64,000 nucleotides of DNA from Bacteroidales bacterium. GTDB taxonomy: Bacteria > Bacteroidota > Bacteroidia > Bacteroidales > Paludibacteraceae. Each line of letters begins with the position of its first letter. Positions within the stretch are counted from its first letter, which is position 1. A program made the translations under genes and the position numbers. The notes beneath the pieces were generated by a model that ran no database searches, was not told the origin of the DNA, and worked only from the letters and a program-made list of their open reading frames with translations. The stretch covers positions 1 through 64,000 of the forward strand of contig SUXE01000019.1 in NCBI GenBank assembly GCA_015061115.1, in the 5' to 3' direction. Shown here in pieces: positions 27,137 through 35,921 of this stretch.

Positions 27137-28996
27137 ATGTTCAGTACGATATTAGAGTTTCTTAAAGATATATTTGCATTCGACGAAGGAAGCCCACTTT
27201 TGTTCACTCAATTCTACTTCTGGGCATTCTTCACGATCGTGTTTGCTGTGTTTGCGGCAATCGGGCGCGACAAACTTTTGCTAAGAAACACTTTCCTATT
27301 CTTCGTCAGCGTCTTCTTTTATTATAAGACGAGCGGAATCTTCACATTGATTCTGCTTTTTGCGACATTGTACAACTTTTTCTGCGGAAAGATAATCTAC
27401 AACTGCAAGAGCGAGGGATGGAAAAAACACCATCTTATCTGGGGATTGATAGTCAACCTTGCCACATTATGCTACTTCAAGTACGCATATTTCTTGGTAG
27501 ACATGACAAACAGTCTGCTCGGCACATCATTCAGAGTGTTCGACGCATTCGCATTCCTAGGAAACAAAGCGGCTGGGGCGAATCTTTTCGACACTGAAAA
27601 TATCTTCTTGCCTGTGGGAATCTCATTCTTCACATTCCAGAGCATCAGCTATATAATGGATATCTACAGAAAACGAATCGAGCCAGTGAGCAACATCCTT
27701 GACTTCGGATTCTATCTGACATTCTTCCCGCAGCTTGTGGCCGGTCCTATCGTACGTGCCAGCACATTTATTCCTCAACTCTACAAACCATTCTTCCTTG
27801 GCAGACGACAGTTTGGAATAGCAGTGTTCTGGATATTGAACGGATTTGCGAAAAAGATCATTTTGAGCGACTATATAGCAGTCAATTTCGTCGACCGTGT
27901 GTTTGAGAACCCGACTATGTACAGCGGTCCGGAAAACCTGTTCGCACTGTTCGCATACTCATTGCAGGTGTATGCCGACTTCAGCGGATACACAGACATC
28001 GCCATCGGAGTCGCCATGTTGATGGGATTCTATCTGCCACAAAACTTCAACTCTCCATACAAGGCTCCTAATGCAGGAAACTTCTGGAAACGTTGGCACA
28101 TCTCACTTTCCAAATGGCTTCAGGACTATCTTTACATTCCGCTTGGAGGTAACAGAGAGGCTACATTTGGAACATATGCTGTCATATTCTCAATCGCTGC
28201 GATCGGAGTGATATTGAGCGGAAGCATCTGGATTGCTGTGATTTTGGGAACACTCACTGCTTACTTCACAATACGAGCATACCTGTCTCCAGACAACAAA
28301 AAGGAGATCACATCAAATTTGAACCGTCTCAACACTATGCTACTTGGAGGAATCTGGCATGGAGCCAGCTGGAACTTCATGATATGGGGTGGATTGAACG
28401 GACTAGGAATGCTAGTGTATAACTTCTGGAAAAAGAGAAATATCTACAAGAAGACATTGGCTGTCATGATTGTGACGTTTATATTCGGAATACTTGTATT
28501 CCTATACGACCTGCCTGTATACAGAATGGGATTCGTATGGCTGGGCACAATCTTCGTCGGCACATTCATCCGCATGGTCTACAATCTGTGTGGAGGCAAA
28601 TGGAAATTCAAGGCATTAGACTATACATGGGCAGTGTTCCAGACATTCGTATTCATCACATTCACACGTCTGTTCTTCCGTTCAGGATCCAACCTCGACC
28701 CTGCTGAAGCCAACCAAGTGGCATGGGACACAGCCAAGAATATGGTGAACCAGATCGGAGGCAAATGGGATTTATCATTGATTCCAAGCATGGCCGACGC
28801 ATATAAAAACATCATCATATTATTTGTGTTGGGAATGATCATACACTGGTTGCCTGAAAACTTCAAGCGTCGATACAGACTATGGTTCGCATTGCAGCCA
28901 ATTGGAGTGATGATCGTCACAACTTGTATAATAGTATTTGTAGTGTACCAGTTTATGACTGCCGACCTACAGAAATTCATCTATTTCCAATTCTAA
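27137..28996 (+). CDS. MBOAT-family O-acyltransferase
   Basis: The 619-residue membrane protein resembles AlgI/DltB. Features are FFTFQSISYIMDIYRK, FFPQLVAGPIVR, YADFSGYTDIAIG, FNSPYKAPNAGNFWKRWHISLSKWLQDYLYIPLGG, and GGIWHGASWNF with the presumed catalytic His. The C-terminal third adds several membrane helices, making it longer than typical AlgI (about 480 residues). It would move acyl groups across the inner membrane for the two SGNH partners upstream. The cluster is probably for O-acetylation of an exopolysaccharide or cell-wall polymer. Confidence 0.92.
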   Translation: MFSTILEFLKDIFAFDEGSPLLFTQFYFWAFFTIVFAVFAAIGRDKLLLRNTFLFFVSVFFYYKTSGIFTLILLFATLYNFFCGKIIYNCKSEGWKKHHLIWGLIVNLATLCYFKYAYFLVDMTNSLLGTSFRVFDAFAFLGNKAAGANLFDTENIFLPVGISFFTFQSISYIMDIYRKRIEPVSNILDFGFYLTFFPQLVAGPIVRASTFIPQLYKPFFLGRRQFGIAVFWILNGFAKKIILSDYIAVNFVDRVFENPTMYSGPENLFALFAYSLQVYADFSGYTDIAIGVAMLMGFYLPQNFNSPYKAPNAGNFWKRWHISLSKWLQDYLYIPLGGNREATFGTYAVIFSIAAIGVILSGSIWIAVILGTLTAYFTIRAYLSPDNKKEITSNLNRLNTMLLGGIWHGASWNFMIWGGLNGLGMLVYNFWKKRNIYKKTLAVMIVTFIFGILVFLYDLPVYRMGFVWLGTIFVGTFIRMVYNLCGGKWKFKALDYTWAVFQTFVFITFTRLFFRSGSNLDPAEANQVAWDTAKNMVNQIGGKWDLSLIPSMADAYKNIIILFVLGMIIHWLPENFKRRYRLWFALQPIGVMIVTTCIIVFVVYQFMTADLQKFIYFQF

Positions 28997-29062
28997 AACA
29001 ATGGCGACGGAAACGAACAGACATTCCGTCCACAGAATAGTGCGAATAAAAAAAATACGACT

Positions 29063-29542
29063 ATGAAAATGAAAGTTGGAATCGGCTACGACGTGCACCA
29101 GTTTGCCGACGACAGAGAATTATGGATTGGAGGAATAAAGATTCCTCACACACGTGGATTGCTCGGACATTCAGACGCCGACGTGCTACTTCACGCCATC
29201 TGCGACGCTATGCTTGGAGCCGCGCACCTGAAAGACATCGGCACACATTTTCCAGACAACGATGCCGCGTTCAAGAATATCGACAGCAAGATATTATTGA
29301 AGAAGACAGCCGAATTGGTAGCTTCAAAAGGATATAAGATCGAGAATGTTGACTCCATCATCTGCGCGCAAGAGCCGAAGATGAAGCCATACATCGACGA
29401 CATGCAGAAGACCATCGCGTCGATATTAGAGATAGATGAAGAAGACGCGAGTGTGAAGGCCACAACCACAGAGAAACTCGGATTCGTCGGCAAAAAAGAA
29501 GGTATTGCCGCACATGCCGTTGTATTGCTGTCGAAAGAATAA
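29063..29542 (+). CDS. ispF: 2-C-methyl-D-erythritol 2,4-cyclodiphosphate synthase
   Basis: IspF makes MEcPP in the non-mevalonate isoprenoid pathway. The 159 residues start with MKMKVGIGYDVHQF (metal ligands Asp and His in DVHQ), then GGIKIPHTRGLLGHSDADVLLHAICDAMLGA, GDIGTHFPD-like sequence and KATTTEKLGFVGKKEGIAAHAV, all family blocks. The full length is normal. A start at 29069 would remove two residues. It is separate from the MBOAT cluster and has no visible terminator. The 223 bp that follow to 29765 hold no clear gene. Confidence 0.97.
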   Translation: MKMKVGIGYDVHQFADDRELWIGGIKIPHTRGLLGHSDADVLLHAICDAMLGAAHLKDIGTHFPDNDAAFKNIDSKILLKKTAELVASKGYKIENVDSIICAQEPKMKPYIDDMQKTIASILEIDEEDASVKATTTEKLGFVGKKEGIAAHAVVLLSKE

Positions 29543-29765
29543 AAAAATCATATATTCCCAAAATAGATGATATATAGGACACAAAAAGTGTAAGAAAGTA
29601 GATTTTACAGCACTTATAGTGTAAATATTCCTTAAAATTCGTGGTCAAACTATGTTTTTTTTATAAATTGCAGCCGATTTTGTGGACTTTGGGTAAACAG
29701 AATCGAAATGAGGACTAAAAGAAAAAAAATAATAATAAAAAAATAACAAAAATTTCAGAAGACAA

Positions 29766-30671
29766 ATGAAAAAATTATTTGCAGTTATCGCAATGACTGG
29801 AGCAATGATTTTCGGTACAGCTTCAGTTTGTTTCGCTCAGGATGAGGCTACAGAAGAGTCTACAGAGCAGGTTGTAGATGAGGCTCCAGCAGCAGAGGCA
29901 GTTCAGGCAACTCCAGCAGCACCGGCAGCGGCTCCAGCAGCAGCTCCAGTACAGGAGGAAGAGCAGGCATTCCACAAGGTGATCAAGCAGAAGTTCATCG
30001 AAGGAGGTGCATTCTTCATGTTCATCGTATGTATCGCTCTTATCCTAGGTTTGGCTTTGAGTATTGAGCGTATCATCTACTTGTCATTGTCATCAGTAGA
30101 TTCAAAGAAGCTTCTTGAGTCAGTTGAGGGTGCACTAGACAACGGAGATGTTGAGGGAGCAAAGACAATTTGCCGCAACACAAGAGGTCCTATCGCATCT
30201 ATCTTCTACCAGGGATTGTGCCGTATCGACAAGGGTGCAGATGTAGTTGAGAAGTCAGTAGTATCTTACGGTGGTGTACAGATGGGTCTATTGGAGAAGA
30301 ACGTTACATGGATTTCACTTTGTGTAGCATTGGCTCCATCACTAGGATTCTTGGGAACAATCATCGGTATGATCGAGGCATTCGATAGAATTCAGGCTGC
30401 AGGTGATATCTCAGCAACAGTCGTAGCAGGTGGTATCAAGGTTGCCCTTTTGACAACATTGGTCGGTTTGATCGTTGCCATGGTTCTTCAGGTATTCATG
30501 AACTTTATCTTGACTCGTATCGAGGCTCTTACTTCAGAGATGGAGGATGCATCAATCAGCTTGATCGACGCAGTAGTAGCATACGAGGAGAAGTTCAAGG
30601 GATTCAACTCATCATCTTCTGCTTCTTCATCAGTAGCAGTATCTAACGAGTCAGCAATCGAGAACGCATAA
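29766..30671 (+). CDS. MotA/TolQ/ExbB proton channel family protein
   Basis: This is the pore-forming partner of an Exb/Tol energy-transducing complex. The 301-residue product has a cleavable-looking N-terminus (MKKLFAVIAMTGAMIFGTASVCFAQ), an Ala/Pro-rich linker (about 45-65) and three membrane helices (about 78-100, 180-205, 220-245). The typical block is APSLGFLGTIIGMIEAFDRI, followed by GGIKVALLTTLVGLIVAMVL. The signal peptide and linker are usual in Bacteroidota homologs. It is the first gene of a four-gene operon. Confidence 0.93.
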   Translation: MKKLFAVIAMTGAMIFGTASVCFAQDEATEESTEQVVDEAPAAEAVQATPAAPAAAPAAAPVQEEEQAFHKVIKQKFIEGGAFFMFIVCIALILGLALSIERIIYLSLSSVDSKKLLESVEGALDNGDVEGAKTICRNTRGPIASIFYQGLCRIDKGADVVEKSVVSYGGVQMGLLEKNVTWISLCVALAPSLGFLGTIIGMIEAFDRIQAAGDISATVVAGGIKVALLTTLVGLIVAMVLQVFMNFILTRIEALTSEMEDASISLIDAVVAYEEKFKGFNSSSSASSSVAVSNESAIENA

Positions 30672-30691
30672 TTATATAAGACAATAAAACT

Positions 30692-31171
30692 ATGAATTCA
30701 GAAAAGATTTCATCGATTGTCTTGGCGGTTCTTGTAGCTATTGCAGCTATCGTCTGCGTATTGTTCTGCGTAGGTGGTAGTCAGGAGGAGATCTACAGTG
30801 GCGAGGCATTCGATGCTCCAAACTACACAGGAGCGGTATTGAACGTCGTGTACATATTCCTATGTCTAGCAATAGTAGCAACAGTTGTATCAGCTATCCT
30901 TTCGTTCATCATCAAGTTGAAGAACGACAAGAGATCTGCTTACACATCATTGGCGATGATTGTTGCTCTTACATTGCTTTGCGGAATTACGTATGCAATC
31001 GGTGATGGCACACCACTTAACATGCCAAACTATGACGGTAAAGAGAACACAGAAGGCTACTTGAAGCTTGCAGATATGAGCTTGTATTCAATCTATACTT
31101 TGTTCGTATTGGCAGCAATCGCAGCTTTGTTCAATGTTACTCTTGCAAAGTCTATCAACAAAATAAAGTAA
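30692..31171 (+). CDS. Four-helix membrane protein of the Exb operon
   Basis: The 159-residue product has four predicted membrane segments (about 6-27, 48-74, 83-105, 131-152) and short loops. I do not recognise a named family. It lies between ExbB and two ExbD genes, 20 bp after the former and 9 bp before the latter, so it is probably part of the same complex or its assembly. Similar small membrane proteins are found in Bacteroidales Exb operons, to my recollection. No catalytic motif is visible. Confidence 0.75.
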   Translation: MNSEKISSIVLAVLVAIAAIVCVLFCVGGSQEEIYSGEAFDAPNYTGAVLNVVYIFLCLAIVATVVSAILSFIIKLKNDKRSAYTSLAMIVALTLLCGITYAIGDGTPLNMPNYDGKENTEGYLKLADMSLYSIYTLFVLAAIAALFNVTLAKSINKIK

Positions 31172-31180
31172 GTTTGTAAG

Positions 31181-31768
31181 ATGGGAAAAAAGAAAAGATC
31201 AGTAGGTGAGCTAAATGCCAGTTCAATGGCGGATATTGCGTTCTTGCTGCTTGTTTTCTTTCTTGTGACAACATCAATGTCAACAGACAAAGGTTTGGCA
31301 CGTCGTCTTCCCCCACCTATACCTGCAGACCAGAAGCAGGATGATGTTGAGATGAACAAGCGTAATGTGCTTCAGATTCTTGTCAACAGCAACAACGACT
31401 TGATGGTCAACGGAGAGGTGCTTGAGGTTAGCAAACTGAAAGAAAAAGCTAAGGAATTCATTTTGAATCCATCGAACTCAGAAGAGCTTCCTGAAAAGGA
31501 GGTCGGCTCATTCGGAAGTTTCGGAAATGTGATGTATACTAAGAAACACGTGATTTCTTTGCAGAACGACCGTGGTACTCAATATCAGGCATACATCGAA
31601 GTACAGAATGCCCTTGTAGCTGCTTACGACGAAATCCGTGACGATTTCTCAATGCAGAAGAGAGGCAAGAAGTTCGCCGATCTTTCAGAGGAAGAGCAGA
31701 AAGAGGTACAGAAGATTTTCCCTCAGAAGATCTCTGAGGCAGAACCAAAAAATTATGGAGGTAACTAA
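31181..31768 (+). CDS. ExbD/TolR family biopolymer transporter, copy 1
   Basis: The 195-residue product begins with the ExbD signature SVGELNASSMADIAFLLLVFFLVTTSM, with the membrane helix and Asp (ADIAF) that takes part in proton passage. An extended periplasmic domain follows. It is longer than usual ExbD (about 140 residues), with an insert around 90-150. It is coupled with the second ExbD by a 2-bp gap. Confidence 0.92.
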   Translation: MGKKKRSVGELNASSMADIAFLLLVFFLVTTSMSTDKGLARRLPPPIPADQKQDDVEMNKRNVLQILVNSNNDLMVNGEVLEVSKLKEKAKEFILNPSNSEELPEKEVGSFGSFGNVMYTKKHVISLQNDRGTQYQAYIEVQNALVAAYDEIRDDFSMQKRGKKFADLSEEEQKEVQKIFPQKISEAEPKNYGGN

Positions 31769-31770
31769 TT

Positions 31771-32235
31771 ATGGCAAAATTTAGAAAAGACGGAGGTCGT
31801 GCACTGCCAGGACTTAGTACATCTTCATTGCCGGATATCGTATTTATGTTGCTGTTCTTCTTTATGACAGCCACTTCAATGAAGGAGGTTACTTACAAGG
31901 TGAACATCAACCTTCCAAACGCTACTCAGCTTACTAAGCTTGAGAAGAAGAGTTTGGTGAAATACGTCTACATTGGTCAGCCTAAGAAAGAATGGGTGAA
32001 ATATGTAGGTACTGAGTCTTGCATCCAGTTGGACGATGAGTTCGTAAAGGACGCAGACAAAGTGCAGACTTACATTATCGATAAGCGTGCTGCTATGAAC
32101 GAGGATGACCAGGGTCAAATGGTCGTTTCTATGAAGGTTGATAAGGATACTAAGATGGGTATCGTTACTGACGTTAAGCAGGCTCTACGTAATGCTAATG
32201 CACTTAAGATTAACTACACTGCTCTAGGCAAGTAA
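31771..32235 (+). CDS. ExbD/TolR family biopolymer transporter, copy 2
   Basis: The 154-residue product has GLSTSSLPDIVFMLLFFFMTATSMKEV, the ExbD membrane helix with the key Asp (PDIVF), and a periplasmic domain ending DVKQALRNANALKINYTALGK. Two different ExbD proteins after one ExbB are common in Bacteroidota and may form a hetero-oligomeric stator. No TonB gene is in the window after them. The operon ends with a strong terminator. Confidence 0.92.
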   Translation: MAKFRKDGGRALPGLSTSSLPDIVFMLLFFFMTATSMKEVTYKVNINLPNATQLTKLEKKSLVKYVYIGQPKKEWVKYVGTESCIQLDDEFVKDADKVQTYIIDKRAAMNEDDQGQMVVSMKVDKDTKMGIVTDVKQALRNANALKINYTALGK

Positions 32236-32251
32236 TTAATCATTCAATAAC

Positions 32252-32288
32252 AAAGAGCGTGGTCCTTTGGATTCACGCTCTTTTTTTA
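32252..32288 (+). terminator. Terminator of the Exb operon
   Basis: AAAGAGCGTG, 12-nt loop, CACGCTCTTT, followed by five further T. It is a strong rho-independent terminator. Confidence 0.9.
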
Positions 32289-32290
32289 TT

Positions 32291-32400
32291 GAGAGTCAAA
32301 AGTTGAAAGTCAAAAGTTGAAAGTTGAGAGAAGAGAGGTAAAAGGTAAATGTTGAGAGGTGACAGTTTACAATTGACAGACGAAAATTATGAGTTGACGG
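32291..32400 (+). repeat. Heptad repeat array between Exb operon and next gene
   Basis: Heptads such as GTTGAAA, GTCAAAA, GTTGAGA and GTTGAGA occur, degrading towards GAGTTGACGG. It is the same family as the array at 1-105. It lies after the terminator and before the gene at 32426. Confidence 0.6.
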
Positions 32401-32425
32401 CAAGCCAACATTAAAAATATAAATC

Positions 32426-32974
32426 ATGGAAATAAACCAGTATATCGACAAATATGAAGAGAAACTTCACTCACAGTTATGGCAGTTTCTTCAAAGCAAA
32501 AAAGAGGTAGACGTGATGGAGCCCGACGCTACTGACTTCGAAAGTGTCTGGCAACAGATATGCACTTCATACCTGCCTGACGGAGTCAGAGAATTCGAGG
32601 GCTATGCCACTGTGTCTGTCGGCTGGATGATGTATGTGGGAATGGCAATCGCTATGCAGTGGGACAATGACTGGGAGAAATGTAAAAGCCAACCAGACAT
32701 GTATACCACTCTTCGTGATGTACGTGGATACGACTGCATGGACGAGTATATCAGCGAGGATATCCTTAAGCTGAAACCCAATGACAACAAAGCTCTTGCC
32801 AAACTTATCAATGACTGTGCTCAGATGGGTGTACACGCATTGCAACGCGAAATGTTTGAGCCGGGAAGTCCACTCGCCTTCCATGCCTACGTCCGCACTC
32901 TTCACCAAATGTATCTGATGGGAGTCGCTGTACAGCTGCTGAAAATGGGCTACAAGATGACGAGAATCGGATAA
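32426..32974 (+). CDS. Conserved-looking protein of unknown function
   Basis: The 182-residue protein has no signal peptide or membrane helix. It is acidic at the start (YIDKYEEKLHSQLW) and rich in aromatic residues and methionine (VSVGWMMYVGMAIAMQWDNDWEKC). It carries the segment YDCMDEYISEDILKL. The last third (HALQREMFEPGSPLAFHAYVRTLHQMYLMGVAVQLLKMGYKMTRIG) looks like two packed helices. I do not recognise the family. It lies after heptad repeats and 46 bp before the GH53 gene, without obvious linkage. Confidence 0.75.
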   Translation: MEINQYIDKYEEKLHSQLWQFLQSKKEVDVMEPDATDFESVWQQICTSYLPDGVREFEGYATVSVGWMMYVGMAIAMQWDNDWEKCKSQPDMYTTLRDVRGYDCMDEYISEDILKLKPNDNKALAKLINDCAQMGVHALQREMFEPGSPLAFHAYVRTLHQMYLMGVAVQLLKMGYKMTRIG

Positions 32975-33020
32975 AACAGTATATTTGCCAAACTTGATTA
33001 TTCCAGAAAAACATACTACT

Positions 33021-34847
33021 ATGAAAAAAATACTTATACAACTTGCAACACTCTTCGCCATCTCCGCGTCGGCTCAAGGGATCGACGATTTCATGAAACC
33101 TGAGAAATGGCACGGCGACGGACAGCAACCCGTCAGCTATGGCGACAAGATCCATTTCAACGAAGGCAAACCCACAAAACAGGAGATGGAAATAAACGCA
33201 GGTGGCAGCGGCATCTATGATATCGCCGTGGTCTGCAACGCCAATTCCGTCGCCTCTAAATGCAGGATCTATGCGAAAGGAACGAATTATTCCGTCTGCT
33301 CGACTGAAGTGCCGCTTGCGAGAGGTCAGAAAGATGTGAAAGTCTATCTTCGTGGCGTGGGCACAACCGACGGCAATGTGAAAATCGGAATTGAGAGCGA
33401 CGGAATGCACAGCGTCGAGATCGGCAAACCAGAGATCAAGAAGACTGACAAACAATACAAATTCCTTCAGGGCGGCGACATCACAATGCTCCACTACGTG
33501 CTCGACCGTGGCGGCGATTATTTTGATGCCGACGGGAATGCTCTCTACAACCAGAACGACACACGTGAAGAGAAGGCCCAGGCGGTGCTCGATTATATGA
33601 GCAGACGCGGGTTCAATTTCGTCAGAATACGTAATTCCAACAATCCAGGTCCACAATCGCCTGACGCTTCCGGAAAATACTGTTTCATCGAGGGTTACCA
33701 GGACACAGAAGACTGTCTAAGTCTGGCACGTGAGGCAAAACGGGCAGGAATGGAAATCCAATACACCTTCAACCTTTCCGACTACTGGAGCAACGGAGAA
33801 TGCCAGCGTATACCGAGAGACTGGCAGGAAAAGATCAGCAATGTATGGTCGTTCGACGAGAAAGTGAACACGTTGGTGAGCCTCGTCGGAGAATATGTGA
33901 AGACGGTGATGAGACAGATGGCAGACGAGGATATCTACCCTGCATACGTGTCGGTAGGCAACGAGACAAACGCCGGATTCCTGTTCCCTTACGCATATTC
34001 ATATAATGTTCCGTCAAACGAATCAAAAGCAGAGATGCCGACGGGAGACGCCCACCCTGAGAACATCGCCAAGATAATCAACGCCGCATACGACGCGATC
34101 AAAGAAGTTTCACCCAACAGCAAAGTGGTGGTGCATCTTGCAGACGCGACAGCCGACGTAGACAAATGGGGATCACCGTCGACCTACAAATGGTATTTCG
34201 ACCTCATAATAAAAGCGGGAGCCAAATTCGACGTCATCGGAGCGTCCTACTACCCAGCCTGGAGCGAGACGACAGCCGAATCATTCGCCAAGTCGTGCGA
34301 GATGCTCTTCGGATATTACGGCAAAGACGTGCTTATCATGGAGAGCGGATATAATTTCGCTCCCAAAAGAAAAGACGGCTACGACGGCCAGCTCAACCAC
34401 AACGCCCAAGCCTACAGCAACGTCTACACATTCAGCCAGGACGGACAGAAAGGATTCATCACAGAGCTGATCAACACAGCGAAAGGCGTAGGCTATGAGA
34501 ACAGCGGCGACAACGAGATCGTCGGCAGTCTGTACTGGGATCCAATGATGATACATGTGGAAGACCAATGGGGCAACAACGTCACAGGCTGGGCACACTT
34601 CACTTCCAATCTGAAAGCAGACGTGAACGTAGTGGAGAACACCACTCTATTCGATTTCGACGGCAAAGCTGTGGCAGCATGGCAAGCCTACGAAGGCAAC
34701 CAATATTCCGTCTACAAAGAAGATGAGAACTCCGACGTCGAACAGATAATAAAAGAGGAGAAAGAAAACAGGACAGGCATCACATACGATATTCTGGGAA
34801 GACGTTGCAATAACAGTTCTTTTTTTAAATTAAGAATTAAGAGGTAA
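33021..34847 (+). CDS. GH53 arabinogalactan endo-beta-1,4-galactanase
   Basis: The 608-residue product cleaves beta-1,4-galactan of pectin side chains outside the cell. It has a signal peptide (MKKILIQLATLFAISASAQG), a beta-sandwich-like N-terminal about 130 residues, and a GH53 barrel. Key residues are the acid/base Glu315 in VSVGNETNAG and the nucleophile Glu441 in LIMESGYNF; GFNFVRIRNSNNPGP, AGMEIQYTFNLSDYW and VIGASYYPAW also fit. The C-terminus (GITYDILGRRC) looks like the start of a type A sorting domain, but it stops eight codons later in a repeat-derived sequence. Sorting may be defective. The preferred start is 33021 because the signal peptide begins there. Confidence 0.88.
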   Translation: MKKILIQLATLFAISASAQGIDDFMKPEKWHGDGQQPVSYGDKIHFNEGKPTKQEMEINAGGSGIYDIAVVCNANSVASKCRIYAKGTNYSVCSTEVPLARGQKDVKVYLRGVGTTDGNVKIGIESDGMHSVEIGKPEIKKTDKQYKFLQGGDITMLHYVLDRGGDYFDADGNALYNQNDTREEKAQAVLDYMSRRGFNFVRIRNSNNPGPQSPDASGKYCFIEGYQDTEDCLSLAREAKRAGMEIQYTFNLSDYWSNGECQRIPRDWQEKISNVWSFDEKVNTLVSLVGEYVKTVMRQMADEDIYPAYVSVGNETNAGFLFPYAYSYNVPSNESKAEMPTGDAHPENIAKIINAAYDAIKEVSPNSKVVVHLADATADVDKWGSPSTYKWYFDLIIKAGAKFDVIGASYYPAWSETTAESFAKSCEMLFGYYGKDVLIMESGYNFAPKRKDGYDGQLNHNAQAYSNVYTFSQDGQKGFITELINTAKGVGYENSGDNEIVGSLYWDPMMIHVEDQWGNNVTGWAHFTSNLKADVNVVENTTLFDFDGKAVAAWQAYEGNQYSVYKEDENSDVEQIIKEEKENRTGITYDILGRRCNNSSFFKLRIKR

Positions 34848-34860
34848 GAATTAAGAATTG
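34828..34860 (+). repeat. AATTAAGA-type repeat at the GH53 3' end
   Basis: AATTAAGAATTAAGAGGTAA and further AATTAAGAATTG. It encodes the last residues of the GH53 product (KLRIKR) and its stop TAA. Similar sequence is at 53267-53295 and 55434-55467. Confidence 0.75.
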
Positions 34861-34922
34861 TCGTGCACGCACAATCTGAAAATTGTTAAAGGCGTAACAC
34901 CATAACCCTACAACAAATGCAC

Positions 34923-34950
34923 GTAGAGACGCACGGACGTGCGTGTCATC
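34923..34950. repeat. Dispersed palindromic element, copy 2
   Basis: GTAGAGACGCACGGACGTGC followed by GTGTCATC; the inner part is a palindrome around CGGACG. A second half-copy (ACGTGCGTGTCATTC) follows. The rest of the intergenic stretch 34848-35213 has no gene, only this element and the promoter below. Confidence 0.7.
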
Positions 34951-35113
34951 ATACGTGCGTGTCATTCAATTATGGCATCCGTCCATGACAATTCTCGCGC
35001 ACCAGGCAGGGGCATTTTTCATTCTTGGTTTTTCCTCTTAAAATTCATGCAATAGTTAGTTGCAAAATACATAAAAAAAATGGAATCATACAATAACGAT
35101 TTATAGTGATTTT

Positions 35114-35145
35114 TTTGCATTTTTTATTACGAAAATCTATCTTTG
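35114..35145 (+). promoter_or_regulatory. Promoter of the NifU-like/GGGtGRT operon
   Basis: TTTG (35114-35117), 20 bp, TATCTTTG (35138-35145) match the Bacteroidota consensus well. The start codon is 68 bp downstream, leaving a long 5' leader. Confidence 0.6.
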
Positions 35146-35213
35146 CTACAAATTTTACACACATCTGATCTGGATGTGTTGAGATTAGATACAACAAATT
35201 ATTTTATAACATT

Positions 35214-35915
35214 ATGGTATATTCACACGAAGTAGAAAACATGTGTTGTGTTGCCAAAGGACCTAACCACGGTCCAGCTCCAATTCCTGAAGAGGGAAAG
35301 TGGATTCAGGCAAAGGAGATCAAGGATATCTCAGGTCTTACACATGGAATTGGTTGGTGTGCTCCACAGCAGGGTGCATGTAAGCTAACTCTAAACGTTA
35401 AGGAAGGCGTTATCGAGGAGTGTCTAGTAGAGACAATCGGATGTTCAGGTATGACACACTCAGCAGCTATGGCTTCTGAAATTCTACCTGGCAAGACAAT
35501 TCTTGAGGCTTTGAACACAGACCTTGTATGTGATGCTATCAACACTGCAATGCGTGAGCTATTCCTTCAGATCGTATACGGTCGTACACAGTCTGCATTC
35601 TCAGAGGGTGGTTTGATGATCGGAGCTGGTCTTGAGGATCTAGGAAAGGGTCTTATTTCTCAGATGGGTACACTTTACGGAACAAAGGTTAAGGGTACTC
35701 GTTACCTACAGTTGACTGAGGGTTACATCACAAAGATGTTCTTGGACAAGGACAGCCAGGTATGCGGATACGAGTTCGTACACATGGGCAAGATGATGGA
35801 AGCCATCAAGAACGGTATGGATGCTAATGAGGCAGTTAAGAAGTTCACTGGTACTTACGGTCGTACAAAGGCTGAGGACGGTGCAGTTAAATCTATTGAC
35901 CCACGTAAAGAGTAA
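35214..35915 (+). CDS. NifU-like iron-sulfur scaffold protein
   Basis: The 233-residue product has conserved Cys positions near the N-terminus (ENMCCVAKG, WCAPQQGACKLTLNV) and the NifU_N/IscU-like segment IEECLVETIGCSGMTHSAAMASEILPGKTILEAL, where cysteines would bind a transient Fe-S cluster. It lies 6 bp before the GGGtGRT gene and the two are regularly adjacent, to my knowledge. The pair probably acts in Fe-S assembly or an Fe-S-dependent process, but the function is not established. Codon bias is strong, suggesting high expression. Confidence 0.8.
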   Translation: MVYSHEVENMCCVAKGPNHGPAPIPEEGKWIQAKEIKDISGLTHGIGWCAPQQGACKLTLNVKEGVIEECLVETIGCSGMTHSAAMASEILPGKTILEALNTDLVCDAINTAMRELFLQIVYGRTQSAFSEGGLMIGAGLEDLGKGLISQMGTLYGTKVKGTRYLQLTEGYITKMFLDKDSQVCGYEFVHMGKMMEAIKNGMDANEAVKKFTGTYGRTKAEDGAVKSIDPRKE

Positions 35916-35921
35916 TTAGGT

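Noticed and set aside
32808-33656. Large minus-strand open frame over the GH53 gene
   Set aside because: It is antisense to a clear GH53 gene with signal peptide and catalytic residues; no motif supports it.
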